Part shown: in pieces, positions 21,501 to 29,589 of the stretch
Position numbering within the stretch: position 1 is the first letter of the stretch
How the letters are laid out: each line of letters begins with the position of its first letter
Assembly (NCBI GenBank): GCA_008360955.1
Contig: LUCM01009973.1
Span: 1-64,000 of the forward strand
Reading direction: 5' to 3'
Length of the DNA: 64,000 nucleotides
Origin: Fasciolopsis buskii
Lineage: Eukaryota; Platyhelminthes; Trematoda; Plagiorchiida; Fasciolidae
Notes under the pieces: model-generated
Told to the model about the DNA's origin: nothing
What the model saw: only the letters and a program-made list of their open reading frames with translations
Databases searched by the model: none
Translations under genes and position numbers: made by a program

Positions 21501-24202
21501 CTCCTTGCGTCCCCCTAGAGATTTCAGTTTCTGGGATATACGGCCATTTGGGACGAATAGTGTTTCTGAGGGTCTGCAGATATCATAGATTGCTTTGGCC
21601 GTCTCTGTGAAAAGTTTGACATGGTCATTGAGTAGGGTTTCAAAGGAGAAACAGGCAGATGGATGCGAAAGGGATTTCCAAAGAATAGTAAGGTTGTTGT
21701 GTGAAAAGTTACGGAGACGAACTCGGATTTGCTTTGTTTGCCTGAATGAATGGATGGCTGAGCGAGAGTATACCTTGGGTCTTAACAGAAACAGACAGTG
21801 ATCACTACTTGGAATTGGAGCACGCAGTTTCAGGGGAAATAAATCGAGGTGGTTGGTAATAGCTCTGTCTAAAATATAATTGCCTCTGATAATGGAAACG
21901 GAGAAGTCAGTCACATCAAACACGGATAGTGGCAAGGTAGATGCATGATTGAAATCACCCGCAGTAATATGCAGACTATCCTCAAGAACAAGAGGAACGA
22001 TAAATACTAGAAAAGAGTCGAAAAAAGATGTGATGTTGTGTTGCGAGCTAAAAGGGACAATATATAGGTGTGCGGATTGCGCGCACACTGTCGTCAACCT
22101 GCGATACGAATGCCGACGTTCTGAATCTCGGGTTCGTGCATCCGTCCAGGGACATTTTCCTCCTTTGCACAATGCCTGTTTCCCTGGAGCTGAATTTTTT
22201 TGATATAATTTCCAAGCTTCTTCAATCTTTGAAAACTGCCTTTACTCCCTGTTTAAGTAGTCTGTCCCTCATCCTCCCTAATTAAGGAACGAGTGTAGTC
22301 ATGGGAACTGTTGCTTCTCTTGCGAACGAAATAATCTGTGCTGATGTTATTCCAGGATCTTCGAAACCTGCAACGGTTTTGTCCGTCCGCAAACACTCGA
22401 CCTCAAACATTTTTTCTCGAAATACTTCCATTCCATTGCCATAATTTCCTCTACGTTCAAATTGACCAAACAGACTGTTCTTAATCACTTGTGTCTTCTT
22501 CCCGTTATTCCTAACTGCCCATTTCAATTTCTATAGAAACCCAGTAGTTGTACTATGGATCCAGTTGCACTTCGTTTCTAAGATCGTGAACTACTGTACA
22601 AAATCGCCTCGTTCTATCTTAGTGGATTCTTGCTCCGTCTTTTACACCGTGTTCCATTGTGTCCTTCTTCATAAGCTTGAGTGTTTTGGATGTGGCATTT
22701 CTACAATGTCATCACTGAAAGATTACCTGTCCAGTAGAATCAAAAGACCTAGACTTGATTATCTTTCATGCAGTCCTTTAATTAGCATCTTCGGTGCTGC
22801 TCAAGATACTATTTTTTCCGTATCTTTTCATTGCTTGTACGCTGAGGACGTCATTCCCTGTCCATCAGTTTCCAGTGCATTCGATTCTGTGATACGTTAC
22901 ATACTATTTCGGACATTTATTCCCAATTCGATTTTCATCCTAGTACATCTAGGTGGTTTGAAAAGCACTTTCATCCTTTGTTGTTAACGCTTTTCTCATT
23001 CTTGCAGCTGAGTCCGTCACGTGCCGAACACGAACGACAAGCATCAAGTTCTCATTATGTTGAAAAATACCCGTGAACTGAGGCAGTTTGATGCTAGACG
23101 GACTGCTGCTTTTGTTCAACGACCTGGTCTTTCTGTTTGACTTTGTTGCTCTCCACCCAACTGCCCTGGTCTACTTTCGAAGAATTTGTACATGCTTTAC
23201 GGAGAACTGTCGGTTGTCAGCCATCTTTCTTCTGCTGAAATTGAGTCACTTGTAGCCTAAGTTTGCAACCTACGCATCAACGGCTTCCGAAATATCTTGC
23301 GAAAATACTCGCAGATCCCAGTCATCGCCCATATGGTGACCTACCTTCATAGGGTTCCCATTGATCCAATTTTCCATGTTTAGACTGAACCTCTCTCGTA
23401 TTAACATTTGTCGCTGTTTTAGCTTTCCATATTTAGCGTGACATCCGCTTCTGGAAGGCGAAACCATGAGAAAACTCTCTTCTTATCTTTATGATTAGAC
23501 ACACTTTCTTTACCATTATTTGCTTCGAAGTGGATGGTATTAACTCCACGCCAGTTTTTGATTGAACCGAGAGTTGTTGTGACCCTATCATGTAATAATA
23601 TATAATCGACGAACTGCATAAAGCGTCACTAGCTCAGACGTGTTAATGTACCGGACGACAAAATTGCTGCCTACCACCGTATGTTAAACATTTTGTTTAC
23701 GAGAAATTCGAGCATTCCTTTTAACCTAAAACCGGTCAAGTAAATTGTAACAGCTTGCGGTTATTATCAGCCTCGTGTTGTTATATCTAACTCATTTTTA
23801 CATCCATATTCTTCTTCGTTGCGCAATCCGCATAATTGTCCCCGGGTTTTTGGTATTGAATGAAATTTCAATTTGGGCTTCAGAATACTCTTTTTATTGT
23901 TTGATATGGACCACCAACAAGTCGTTTTGTTTTTCTTTTCGTCCTGTAGTCCCAGTCAGTCTTCCAGGTCCGTAGAAATCGAACCGAATGAAAATAATGA
24001 CACTGATGAGTCTGATTCCATTGTTGAACGTGAATTGGAGGAGGCTGCTATGGACAGTTGGAGCTCGGCGATAAATTATCAAGCCAGTCTGACTGAATCG
24101 GGCAACACATCAGCGTGTACTGAGTCGGCGAAACGGCGAAATCCACGGATCCGACTTTCTGCCTACTTCTCAGACGAGGAGGAATTGGAAGAGGATGAGT
24201 AA
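3433..24202 (+). CDS. ZCRB1: ZCRB1 (U11/U12 snRNP 31K protein), five exons
   Basis: Coding exons are 3433-3545, 4471-4582, 8613-8720, 11118-11206 and 23950-24202. They sum to 675 nt and join in frame to 224 residues plus TAA. An in-frame TGA at 3421-3423 makes the ATG at 3433 the first possible start. Residues 10 to about 88 form an RRM with RNP2 VYIGNL (12-17) and RNP1 KGVAFALF (51-58). A CCHC knuckle has C107, C110, H115 and C120. A lysine-rich stretch (133-139) follows, then an acidic tail ending [14 protein letters not shown]. Order, spacing and length match animal ZCRB1 (about 217 residues in human). That family is the 31K subunit of the U11/U12 di-snRNP, which acts in the nucleus on U12-type introns. 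All four introns here are ordinary GT-AG. Function is inferred from the family; the exon model rests on frame and splice signals, without transcript data. Confidence 0.93.
3978..3996. repeat. TA microsatellite in ZCRB1 intron 1
   Basis: About nine TA units immediately before the hammerhead-like repeat at 4000. The repeat therefore sits next to a TA tract, as R1 does. Confidence 0.8.
4000..4262 (-). repeat. Intron 1 repeat with decayed hammerhead-like motif
   Basis: Read on the minus strand, 4095-4050 gives TTGACGA, then a hairpin GTCC-TAGTTT-GGAC, then C-GAA-ACGT-C. That is a hammerhead core with C3 changed to T and one extra base after stem II. Stem III is the palindrome ACGT, followed by a GUC triplet. 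The outer limits are guesses, as there is only one copy in the window. The rest of intron 1 (3546-3977, 4263-4470) shows nothing recognisable. Confidence 0.45.
4471..4582 (+). CDS. ZCRB1: ZCRB1 coding exon 2 (RNP1)
   Basis: The acceptor is TTCTGCAG at 4463-4470 after a pyrimidine-rich tract. The exon completes Arg38 and runs [20 protein letters not shown] and on to LNNTK (residue 75). The donor is GTGATT at 4583, phase 0, which departs from the usual GTRAGT but preserves the frame and the family alignment. Confidence 0.93.
4583..6870. other. ZCRB1 intron 2, first part
   Basis: No confirmed gene. The minus strand at about 4880-4910 contains a box-B-like 'ggattcgaatc'. The minus strand near 4765 contains the hairpin 'ggcaactcgttgttgcc', similar to one at 6959 on the + strand, so a tRNA-derived repeat is possible. 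The patch 5260-5652 looks coding-like (see separate entry). Nothing else is recognised. Confidence 0.4.
5263..5652 (+). pseudogene. Unrecognised coding-like relic in intron 2
   Basis: Two open stretches read smoothly: one around 5263-5396 (containing [19 protein letters not shown]) and one at 5437-5652 (containing [19 protein letters not shown]). A stop and a frame change separate them. Composition resembles real protein more than chance ORFs, but I recognise no family. It may be a transposon or processed-pseudogene remnant. The upstream open stretch 4977-5216 may belong to it. Confidence 0.2.
6871..6941 (+). repeat. tRNA-Ser/Leu-like sequence, probably a SINE head
   Basis: Has 'ggtggccgaatggattaag' (box A-like) and 'agttcgaatcc' (box B-like), with six pairs possible between the two ends (CCGGAG with CTTCCGG). 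The T stem does not pair and the anticodon arm is decayed, so it is not a working tRNA. A hairpin of the form GACAAC...GTTGTC follows at 6959-6977, which suggests a tRNA-derived SINE. Confidence 0.5.
7681..7780 (+). repeat. Single-arm copy of the foldback repeat
   Basis: Contains 'ttgccttgagaaaga', 'aaatgttgtaatgcacc' and 'taccaacaacg', which match either arm of the 43485-43680 foldback with moderate divergence. No second arm lies beside it. Confidence 0.6.
7790..8612. other. Rest of ZCRB1 intron 2, nothing firm
   Basis: A short hairpin 'gatgacagc...gctgtcgtc' lies at about 8000-8027. No gene or known repeat is recognised, nor in 6980-7680. Confidence 0.35.
8613..8720 (+). CDS. ZCRB1: ZCRB1 coding exon 3 (end of RRM, first half of zinc knuckle)
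   Basis: Encodes residues 76-111, from [20 protein letters not shown] to CYECG. The acceptor is GACAG at 8608-8612 and the donor is GTGAGC at 8721, phase 0. The exon carries C107 and C110 of the CCHC knuckle. The intron therefore splits the zinc finger between its second cysteine and its histidine. Confidence 0.94.
8721..9779. other. ZCRB1 intron 3, first part
   Basis: No recognisable gene. A 119-codon open frame on the minus strand (9308-9667) has no motif I know and is likely chance. Confidence 0.35.
9780..10840 (+). mobile_element. LINE relic in ZCRB1 intron 3 (family 1 relative)
   Basis: Broken RT pieces in the right order. [17 protein letters not shown] (motif A, about 9800) comes first. 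[16 protein letters not shown] (motif B, about 9975) follows, then [12 protein letters not shown] near 10090-10130 at the YADD position. Next are [14 protein letters not shown] (about 10310), [14 protein letters not shown] (about 10400) and the GHVLRM region near 10640. Nearest relative in the window is the element at 30410-32775. Full of stops and frame changes. Confidence 0.7.
10841..11117. other. End of ZCRB1 intron 3
   Basis: No feature beyond the exon 4 acceptor. Confidence 0.4.
11118..11206 (+). CDS. ZCRB1: ZCRB1 coding exon 4 (second half of zinc knuckle, basic stretch)
   Basis: Encodes [20 protein letters not shown] and then a lysine-rich segment, residues 112-140 plus two bases of Arg141. 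It supplies H115 and C120 of the knuckle. The acceptor is CTTCCAG at 11111-11117 and the donor is GTGAGT at 11207, phase 2. Confidence 0.93.
11207..11829. other. Start of ZCRB1 intron 4
   Basis: No gene is recognised. The last 150 bases are open and run into LINE copy B, but I see no family match there. Confidence 0.35.
11682..12644 (+). pseudogene. Open frame of LINE copy B created by internal deletion
   Basis: This is the longest open frame in the window (320 codons). It fuses the endonuclease-RT linker to the post-RT region with no RT motifs A-C between, so it cannot encode a working polymerase. The first 50 codons match nothing I know. The in-frame fusion is a by-product of the deletion. 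Confidence 0.7.
11830..13041 (+). mobile_element. LINE copy B (family 1) lacking its RT core
   Basis: The linker region [20 protein letters not shown] through [18 protein letters not shown] and NKAPGSG is followed at about 12225 directly by the region after RT ([15 protein letters not shown]). The whole RT palm is therefore deleted. The remainder reaches LSHVLRM, then [11 protein letters not shown], then the tail 'gcttgccttgttgtttaac' ending in a (GAT)n tract at 13017-13041. RTE-type LINEs often end in such short tandem repeats rather than poly(A). The 3' 360 bases are almost identical to the minus-strand copy at 16095-16460. Confidence 0.82.
13017..13041 (+). repeat. (GAT)n tail of LINE copy B
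   Basis: About eight GAT units directly after 'ttaacgctgaac'. Copy D ends the same way at about 62306-62320 and copy A in a shorter form. Confidence 0.85.
13075..13800 (+). mobile_element. LINE relic (family 1 relative) downstream of copy B
   Basis: [20 protein letters not shown] and [14 protein letters not shown] are typical family RT blocks. Motifs A and B are deleted. Motif C survives as LEYTDD near 13400 (YTDD in place of YADD). Then come [29 protein letters not shown] and [18 protein letters not shown]. It starts about 30 bases after the tail of copy B, so the two lie in tandem. Inactive. Confidence 0.72.
13801..14300 (+). mobile_element. Possible C-terminal relic of a CR1/jockey-like LINE
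   Basis: About 14050-14200 reads [21 protein letters not shown] in one frame, resembling the conserved 'LE.VQRR.TKLI' block after RT in jockey/CR1 elements. The rest is too decayed to place. Confidence 0.3.
14446..14478. repeat. Palindromic TA/CATATATG microsatellite
   Basis: Alternating TA with a few ACATA/TGTATA interruptions, self-complementary throughout. Confidence 0.7.
14700..14776 (-). repeat. tRNA-like remnant, possible SINE head
   Basis: On the minus strand 'tagcccaatagctaagtcg' resembles box A and 'tgttcacatccc' resembles box B, with spacing of about 40 bases. A G run (14769-14788) separates it from the inverted repeat. Too degraded for more. Confidence 0.3.
14790..14890. repeat. 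Short inverted repeat, MITE-like or hairpin
   Basis: Left arm 14792-14818 and right arm 14862-14889 are complementary over about 27 bases ('tatcgaacatc' with 'gatgttcgata'), with a few mismatches and a loop of about 43 bases. Confidence 0.65.
14891..15640 (+). mobile_element. Jockey-like LINE relic
   Basis: About 14935-15010 reads [20 protein letters not shown], a decayed form of RT motif B 'PVNAGVPQGSVLGPTLFL'. What follows is pyrimidine-rich and open in places but only loosely resembles the rest of RT. It matches the type of the minus-strand element at 17998-19560 better than family 1. Confidence 0.45.
15641..16089. other. Intron 4 stretch between LINEs
   Basis: No recognisable feature. 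A 'ttcattgtcattcatcattgttcagc' type sequence at its end is the 3' tail of LINE copy C. Confidence 0.35.
16090..17350 (-). mobile_element. LINE copy C (family 1) lacking its post-RT region
   Basis: On the minus strand it runs from 17345 ([20 protein letters not shown], in a shifted frame) through the RT, then jumps at about 16500 from [10 protein letters not shown] straight to the 'agccatgtggaggtcaatag' segment near the 3' end. About 480 bases of the post-RT region are missing. The tail ends at about 16090. The deletion is nearly the reverse of that in copy B. It shares the 5' RT frameshift of copy A. Confidence 0.85.
16465..16986 (-). pseudogene. Reverse transcriptase core of LINE copy C
   Basis: 173 open codons with [37 protein letters not shown] and [10 protein letters not shown]; catalytic residues are intact. 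The last 10 codons run out of frame past the deletion junction. Upstream RT sequence (17203-16987) is in another frame, as in copy A. Confidence 0.88.
17355..17490 (+). mobile_element. Inverted LINE fragment beside copy C
   Basis: The + strand reads GMCFGPS, then [20 protein letters not shown], which matches the post-motif-C block of family 1 ([20 protein letters not shown]). It lies head-to-head with the minus-strand copy C and repeats a part that copy C also contains, so simple 5' inversion of one insertion does not explain it. Confidence 0.6.
17491..17997. other. Intron 4 stretch, nothing recognised
   Basis: No coding similarity, repeat or RNA gene seen. Confidence 0.35.
17998..19560 (-). 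mobile_element. Jockey-like LINE relic, minus strand
   Basis: Reading on the minus strand, endonuclease-end and linker pieces lie at 19545-19100 (ending near [16 protein letters not shown]). RT motif [18 protein letters not shown] is at about 18545-18490. The following KWTSIFLS and [19 protein letters not shown] lie at about 18450-18360. The YADD region is missing. A C-terminal block with [17 protein letters not shown] lies at 18190-18130. Frameshifts and stops throughout. '[11 protein letters not shown]' is the usual jockey-clade form. Confidence 0.65.
19838..22172 (-). mobile_element. CR1-like LINE, minus strand, decayed but nearly complete from endonuclease to end
   Basis: Minus-strand order: the endonuclease end with [10 protein letters not shown] and SSDHCLF (GDFN and SDH motifs, about 21970-21760). 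RT follows with [18 protein letters not shown] (motif A, about 20800), [17 protein letters not shown] (motif B) and [11 protein letters not shown] (motif C, about 20510). The region after RT has [10 protein letters not shown] (about 20320), then the C-terminus with [13 protein letters not shown] and [14 protein letters not shown], ending at 19838. At least three frame changes separate open pieces (21462-22172, 20664-21110, 20453-20758, 19897-20514, 19838-20290). An A-rich tail follows near 19810-19825. Confidence 0.75.
22200..23480 (+). mobile_element. CR1-like LINE relic, plus strand
   Basis: [16 protein letters not shown] (linker) lies at about 22206-22255. [19 protein letters not shown] and [13 protein letters not shown] (decayed motif A region) lie at 22609-22700, and LYAEDV near 22836 is a decayed YADD. 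A C-terminal block lies at 23230-23460. It shares clear nucleotide blocks with 55380-56560, such as 'cggttttgtccgtccgcaaac' against 'cggttttacctatccgcaaac' (one base set each). It lies head-to-head with the minus-strand CR1-like element. Confidence 0.6.
23950..24202 (+). CDS. ZCRB1: ZCRB1 coding exon 5 (acidic C-terminus and stop)
   Basis: The acceptor is CCTGTAG at 23943-23949 after a strong T-rich tract. A second in-frame AG ends at 23955 and would drop two residues. The exon encodes a serine- and acid-rich region with [11 protein letters not shown], which matches the family's 'LDSLSQAIAFQQ' block, then the conserved end [14 protein letters not shown], with TAA at 24200-24202. I found no clear AATAAA in the next 300 bases, so the 3' UTR end is unknown. 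Confidence 0.93.
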
Positions 24203-25561
24203 CTGTGATCTTGAATCTTACTTCAGACGTTATTTCTGATCTGCTTGGGTTATAACACCCAGCCTGCTGCATTCTCTGCCATCGTCGTCCATATTGTTCA
24301 TATCATCATCATTATCATCATCATGAAACTTACTCTTCTGAATCCGTTTTGTAAATTTCACTTTACCGTTCCTAGTTGGTGGACTTTTTGTTCGTTCGAC
24401 TTTGACTGACTCACGCTTACTGAGTCATCAGGTCACGGCAATCTTGTCTCACACTAGAAAAGATAAAATAATGTCGTAAATTGGTTTTTCCCACATAAAA
24501 TGACGACGTTGGGCGTAACCGGTTACGGTTGGTTTGAAGTTATGGTTAGAAACAGCCTGTACACATCTTGTCGGTTTAACGTCCCCGTCATAAGATGATG
24601 CAGTAATCAATGATGAGTGAATAATTCAATCGGTCTCAGTGACTGTTCTCTTCATGGCGTTTGGAATTAATCATCACAAGCCGATTTGGCCCCAGTTTTC
24701 TCCCGCGGTCCAAATCCGACCCTAGCAGTCTTTTATTTATAACCAATTGAGATGGGATGGGGGAGGAGAGTTGGTGGTTTTTTCAGCCTCCTTCTTGTTG
24801 TTATTGTAAAATTGGGCTTCGTGATAGGTATTTGAAATATAGTGCTAGAGGAGGGATGTTTCTATTAGATAGTCTGGGAGAGATGTTCTGAATTTTAAGG
24901 TGTCTTGTCATTTGTTAGCATGTGACCCATCGTCTAAACAGGAATACTGAGTTTTTCGGATCCGGTTAGGTTTTAGTTTAGTTAGAATATATTGACAAGA
25001 CCGATCTGATATGGCAAGAAAGTGAAGAACACTCGTGCATCTGTGGCAGCGTCGAACTGACGCTGTTTCCGCAAGGAAGCGGCTTTAAGTGACCTCTGGT
25101 CGACAAGTTAGAATTAGTATGTGTAGGCGGTAGCCAATCCAATTGTCGGTTTTCGGGCAAATCAACCGAGGCGATTGTCCGATGGCAAACTTATCCTGTG
25201 GTCGTAGAAGTATGCTAGCGTTGAAATAACTGGAAAACCGAACCGTGCTGATAGTAGGCAAACGTGTGTTCGGTGATTTTAACCTCGAGTGAGAACAGGC
25301 ATATTTGTGTGCTGACGTAATTGATTGGGTAGCATGAGATAGGCAAATAGATCGTGGATGATTCTTCGCGTAGTCATACTCCGCTTATCAATGAAGTCAT
25401 CGAGAAAATCCTCCATTGTTTCCAGGATTCAAATGAATCGCCGTGCTTTTCGGTAATGCTGAGAAGAATGATCAGATCACTGGGTACTTGGCGTTTCCAT
25501 TGTTTGAAAATTCTCCCTGACCACATTGAGAAAACACAATTTGGCGAACATACTCGCTTTT
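24203..25561. other. Downstream flank of ZCRB1
   Basis: Should contain the ZCRB1 3' UTR. A CAT simple repeat lies at about 24300-24325. I see no canonical poly(A) signal close by, no gene and no known repeat. Confidence 0.4.
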
Positions 25562-25739
25562 AGTGATTTGTACTCATGTGATTGCATCACAATATATTAG
25601 GACGAATTTGCATTGGGACGGAAGGTAGGCAGGTAACACCACAAATTTCCTCCCCACCCGTATTTTTATCCGACTAATCCACTTCCTCTTACAGTTCTTC
25701 CTAATGTATTGTGATGTAATGACATGAGTACGAATCACT
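25562..25739. mobile_element. MITE-like element with 45-bp terminal inverted repeats
   Basis: Left arm 25562-25606 and right arm 25695-25739 are inverted copies with five mismatches in 45, beginning 'agtgatt.gtactcatgt'. The 88-base interior has no coding capacity. Size and structure fit a non-autonomous DNA transposon, but I cannot identify a clear target-site duplication or superfamily. Confidence 0.7.
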
Positions 25740-26154
25740 GGAAACTTGTATTTTGTCAATCAACGTGGTTAACTTATTTATAGCCTCGTGTATTCTTTTC
25801 TTTCAATTTCACTGCGAATGCGTCAGCAAAATATTGTTTCCGATGACTGTCCTTAGTTGGATCAGTGTCAGTAGGCACGATCGTTCGTATTAGATGCGAC
25901 GAAGGATCGTTTTATTTAGCTCTCTTGTGCTTTACCTCCAAAGTGGAATCTTCGCGCGTAATTCTACGCGGCTACAGTACGTTGGTTGCACCAAAACATC
26001 AACACCGTTAACTGACCAGAATCTCATCAAAATTCTCTGATTTTTAGGGGCATGTTCAGTGCATTCAATACCATCCACGTTTTCAAGTCAAATATTTCTG
26101 CTAGATTCACAAAATGTAGCATTAATAGCGTCCAGGTTTTTAACAGCAATGTCT

Positions 26155-26320
26155 GGCGGTGGTCAAGCAGATAAGACCGTGGCGTTTGGATGTGAAGGTC
26201 GCGGGTTCGAATCCTCCCACCGCCGGTCAACTTCTCCACTTGGCAGCCCTCTGTTGGCCGCGGTCCTCTTCCTGAAAATGATGTGCATTGGTATTTCATT
26301 AATAAAGGAAGTAAAAAAAA
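26155..26320 (+). mobile_element. tRNA-derived SINE (family S), best copy
   Basis: Starts 'ggcggtggtcaagcagataa' (box A region), has a perfect box B in 'gcgggttcgaatcctcc', then 'caccgccggtcaacttctcc' closing the tRNA-like part. The body has 'cacttggcagccctctgttgg' type sequence and the 3' end 'ttcattaataaaggaagt' plus an A run. It sets the consensus used for the other copies. Confidence 0.85.
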
Positions 26321-29300
26321 TATACTCAGCAATAAAGTGATGTTCCATTCGATCACCATGTCCCAATTAGGCGGAGGTTGGATGGAGGCACGATAGTTGC
26401 CTTCCGCATACTTCAGGTTAGGTATCCGAAGTGAAGTCTATCCGTTTGACTCACAGCCGTATGCAATCCCGATTTTTTTTTAAAGACATCAAAGTTGACG
26501 AGCCTGCGTGTGCCCCATCACGGGAACTCAATAAGAGCATTTAGTGTGCCAAAATTAACCTGTTGGAGTACACGAGTGACGTTCCCAGTAGAAATCAAGG
26601 TGTTCCATTTTGAATAGATTGGTGTAGGTCTTTTTAAACGGTCAAATTACCAGCATATAACTGACGCGACTTGAGTGGTAGGTAGACTTCGTTGACATTG
26701 CAATCCCAAATTGCCAGCTCGATCCTATCTTCTCACCAGGTGACTTTCCGAATATGCGCTGACATTCCGCTACGCCAGTGTTACTATTATCAGATTGCTT
26801 GATTAGGGTTGGAAAAGTTTTCGGACGTCTTCTACGATCTTGCCTGAAAAATGAAAGTACTTACTTTTTCTTCCGGATAAACGGTTTCTATTCGTTGTCC
26901 TCCTAAGGCACCCTAAATTTAACTTTCGTCCACTCAAGAGAGACTTGAATAGGTTTCCTTGATCAAAATCCGTATTTGTTATATCAGCAGGGCTGTATGG
27001 GTGGAGGCTATGCGCGCTGTTACAGGTTACAAATGGCAACTGTTGAGTATGCCCGCGTAGATTCCTGAGCTGTGTGTATTGGTCTGAGATCCCTAGCATG
27101 GCCCTTTCGAGGCCGTGTTTTGGGAGTGGCGGTGTTAGTTGCAAGGTGATACTACGGGTTGTCGCCAGAAATGCCAGACCGCTTTGTTACGCTGCGTCAT
27201 GCAGCAATGAGGTCGAATTGTCTCCTGGACATCGCACTGGTCGGTAAGCAGGTTTGGACTCAAGCGAAGGATGCATGGGTCAAGGATCCTGATCGACTGC
27301 AGATGCAGAGGGCAGGGTGGTAAGCCAACCATTCGTCCTAATTCTGAACCACGGGAAACGTTATCGGGTTCTTGTGATACGTTAAGAGACGAACGGGACG
27401 GTATTCAAAACGACTTCCAAAGAAGAGACGGCGAGCCCGAGGGAAGTGGGAAATCGGTCGATGAGCTCAGATCTATCATGAATCGCTTGACAATTGAACG
27501 GCATTCGTGTTGATCGATCAGAAGCCATCTGATCGCTCTTGATTGTTTAAACGGTGCGGAATATGAACTGGAATCGGAACAAGCAATTGAAGTTGTTAAA
27601 ATCAACAACGACGATAAATTCGATTTTAAATCTGTAACCACTTGCACTTTTGGGTCTGTGTGAACTGGATCTCAGGTCCCATAATTCTCGTTCATCCCAC
27701 GATAAAGTTTATTATCATCGAACTGGGTTGGGTTAGTTTGAAAATGTCTGAACTGAAAGTGTTGAATCACTGGCCTACAGTCTGTTGACAACAGTGAGTC
27801 TGGAGGTTGTTTTACGCGCATCCGTCTATATTTTCTCTTATTTTTTTGTTCCTTCGGTGATGAGACCACGAAGGACATTATGTTCATCGAATGGGTCGCG
27901 GTCAACTGAGAATTACAACTTGTGTTAGCGGATTTTTTTAGGAGGGTTCAAACCCAGGATACTCATGCTCAGAGAATGTGATATCAATCAGATAATGCGG
28001 TAACCTGGCCCAATTGTACCGTCGACTCAAACTATGTGTAAGACGAATAGCGGCAGAATAAAAAAACAATTAAGTTGGAATCATGCACGTCGCGCGGAGG
28101 AAATCCTCCGCCGAACAATTGGTGCGGTTAGATGAAGTGGTCCATATGAGCTGTCCTAATGCGTACGTGATTGTGGATCAGTGAATTGATGGAACTACCA
28201 ACTGTCAAACACCAAACGCATCCCTAATTTGGTGTGCTTGAAAGTTTCGGTTTGATCATCAACAAGCTCACTGGTCAGCATAGTCATCCACTAGATCTGT
28301 GGTTGACATGGACAGTTGCGTTCCATGGTTCGAACACAATCTGCGTACAGCTGATATGCTGTCGGGGCTAAGATGAAAGAGAAGAACCATGAGCAAACGG
28401 AAAACAAACATTATGTAAAGTTCACCAAATATGGTAGCTTCCCATTGTATATACCTCCACGTCATCGGTTGTCCATCGGGTTCGGTAGTTCGTCAGTGGG
28501 CCAGACTCGGTCCAGCCGCTCAAACGGAAGTAGGAAATCTATCACTCCCGAAACCGTTGATCAAAGGATTTAGCCTAAAAGAGCAGGATGACCAGAGGAT
28601 CTCGTAATCCACTTGCGACCAGTGGGTGATTGTTTAGTTTGGATGGAATAAGATGTTCGAAGTGCAATACAAACCCTTCTACAGATATCGGCAACCATAA
28701 TATCTCATGTCTTGTACATCGCCCGTGATTTGTTTGGATCCACCTTAGATCAACATCAAAGGATTAGTTAGCTCGCTAGAAAGCATCGGGCATGCACATT
28801 CGTACTTGTAATTTAGTTAGAACACCATCGTCATGAATAGGCAGTGGGAAGGAATTCTCCAGCAAAATCGATGTGCAAATCCCGGTCATTTCTGAGCGCT
28901 TCTCGAGACGTTCAGGTCCGGGAACTCTTTCGGTGCCTCGGCCACCCAGTCGCGACCATGTTAAGGCATTCAGGCTCAGATTACAAATGATGTGCAATCT
29001 AACTCCCCGGGGAAAAAATTGTTCGTCTTATTTATGCTTATAATTGCAAAGGTATTTCAGAGCTTTCCTTGGTCTTACTTCATCCTACCTCCCCGCCTCC
29101 ACCTCGCTACTGCTCCGGATGAAGATATGTGAACTAAATATTTGCAATTGATGTCTAAATGTCTGCGTTATGGTGTCGCTCATCTGGAATTTCGTTTCCA
29201 GTATCGAACGTTTATGGCACGGAATATGTGAGCCATTTTTGGACCCCATTTGAACAAATATTGGTAGATTTTCACTCTCCAACTACCACTTAAAAACCAA

Positions 29301-29589
29301 TCGAAACGGATTCCTCTTTACACGGACGTTTGTTCGGTGCAAAGGTGAACAGCACGTGAACAAAATTACATCACTATTACGAGACCAAATCTAAGTGCTT
29401 GGGTAGTTGAGTTCGGAAATGTGGAGAAAACGTCATCACGTTTCAGCGGACGCCTACTGAAATCTGACCAAACGGATTTAAATTGACGTTGAAGGGAGAT
29501 TGATCGTGAAAAGTCAAAGGTAATTTCACTCCCCTCCCCCGTCGTTTTACAAGACCTGTCACAGTAAAAATGGACATCGACGTGATCTG
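26321..29589. other. Long non-coding stretch, nothing firm
   Basis: No host gene is recognised. The minus strand at about 27935-28010 has a box-B-like 'gggtttgaaccctcc' after a weak box A, possibly a tRNA-derived remnant. 26980-27340 is GC-richer than its surroundings and reads like an old repeat, but I cannot name it. Short open frames (for example 26803-27144 minus, 27271-27513 plus) have no known motif. Confidence 0.35.

Noticed and set aside
24421..24460. Minus-strand CTGATGA with a following hairpin near the ZCRB1 3' end as another hammerhead
   Set aside because: No GAAA after the hairpin and no cleavage triplet in place; CTGATGA alone is a common heptamer.
24509..24530. 14-base palindrome CGTAACCGGTTACG downstream of ZCRB1
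   Set aside because: Single short palindrome, no repeat of it nearby; expected by chance at this scale.
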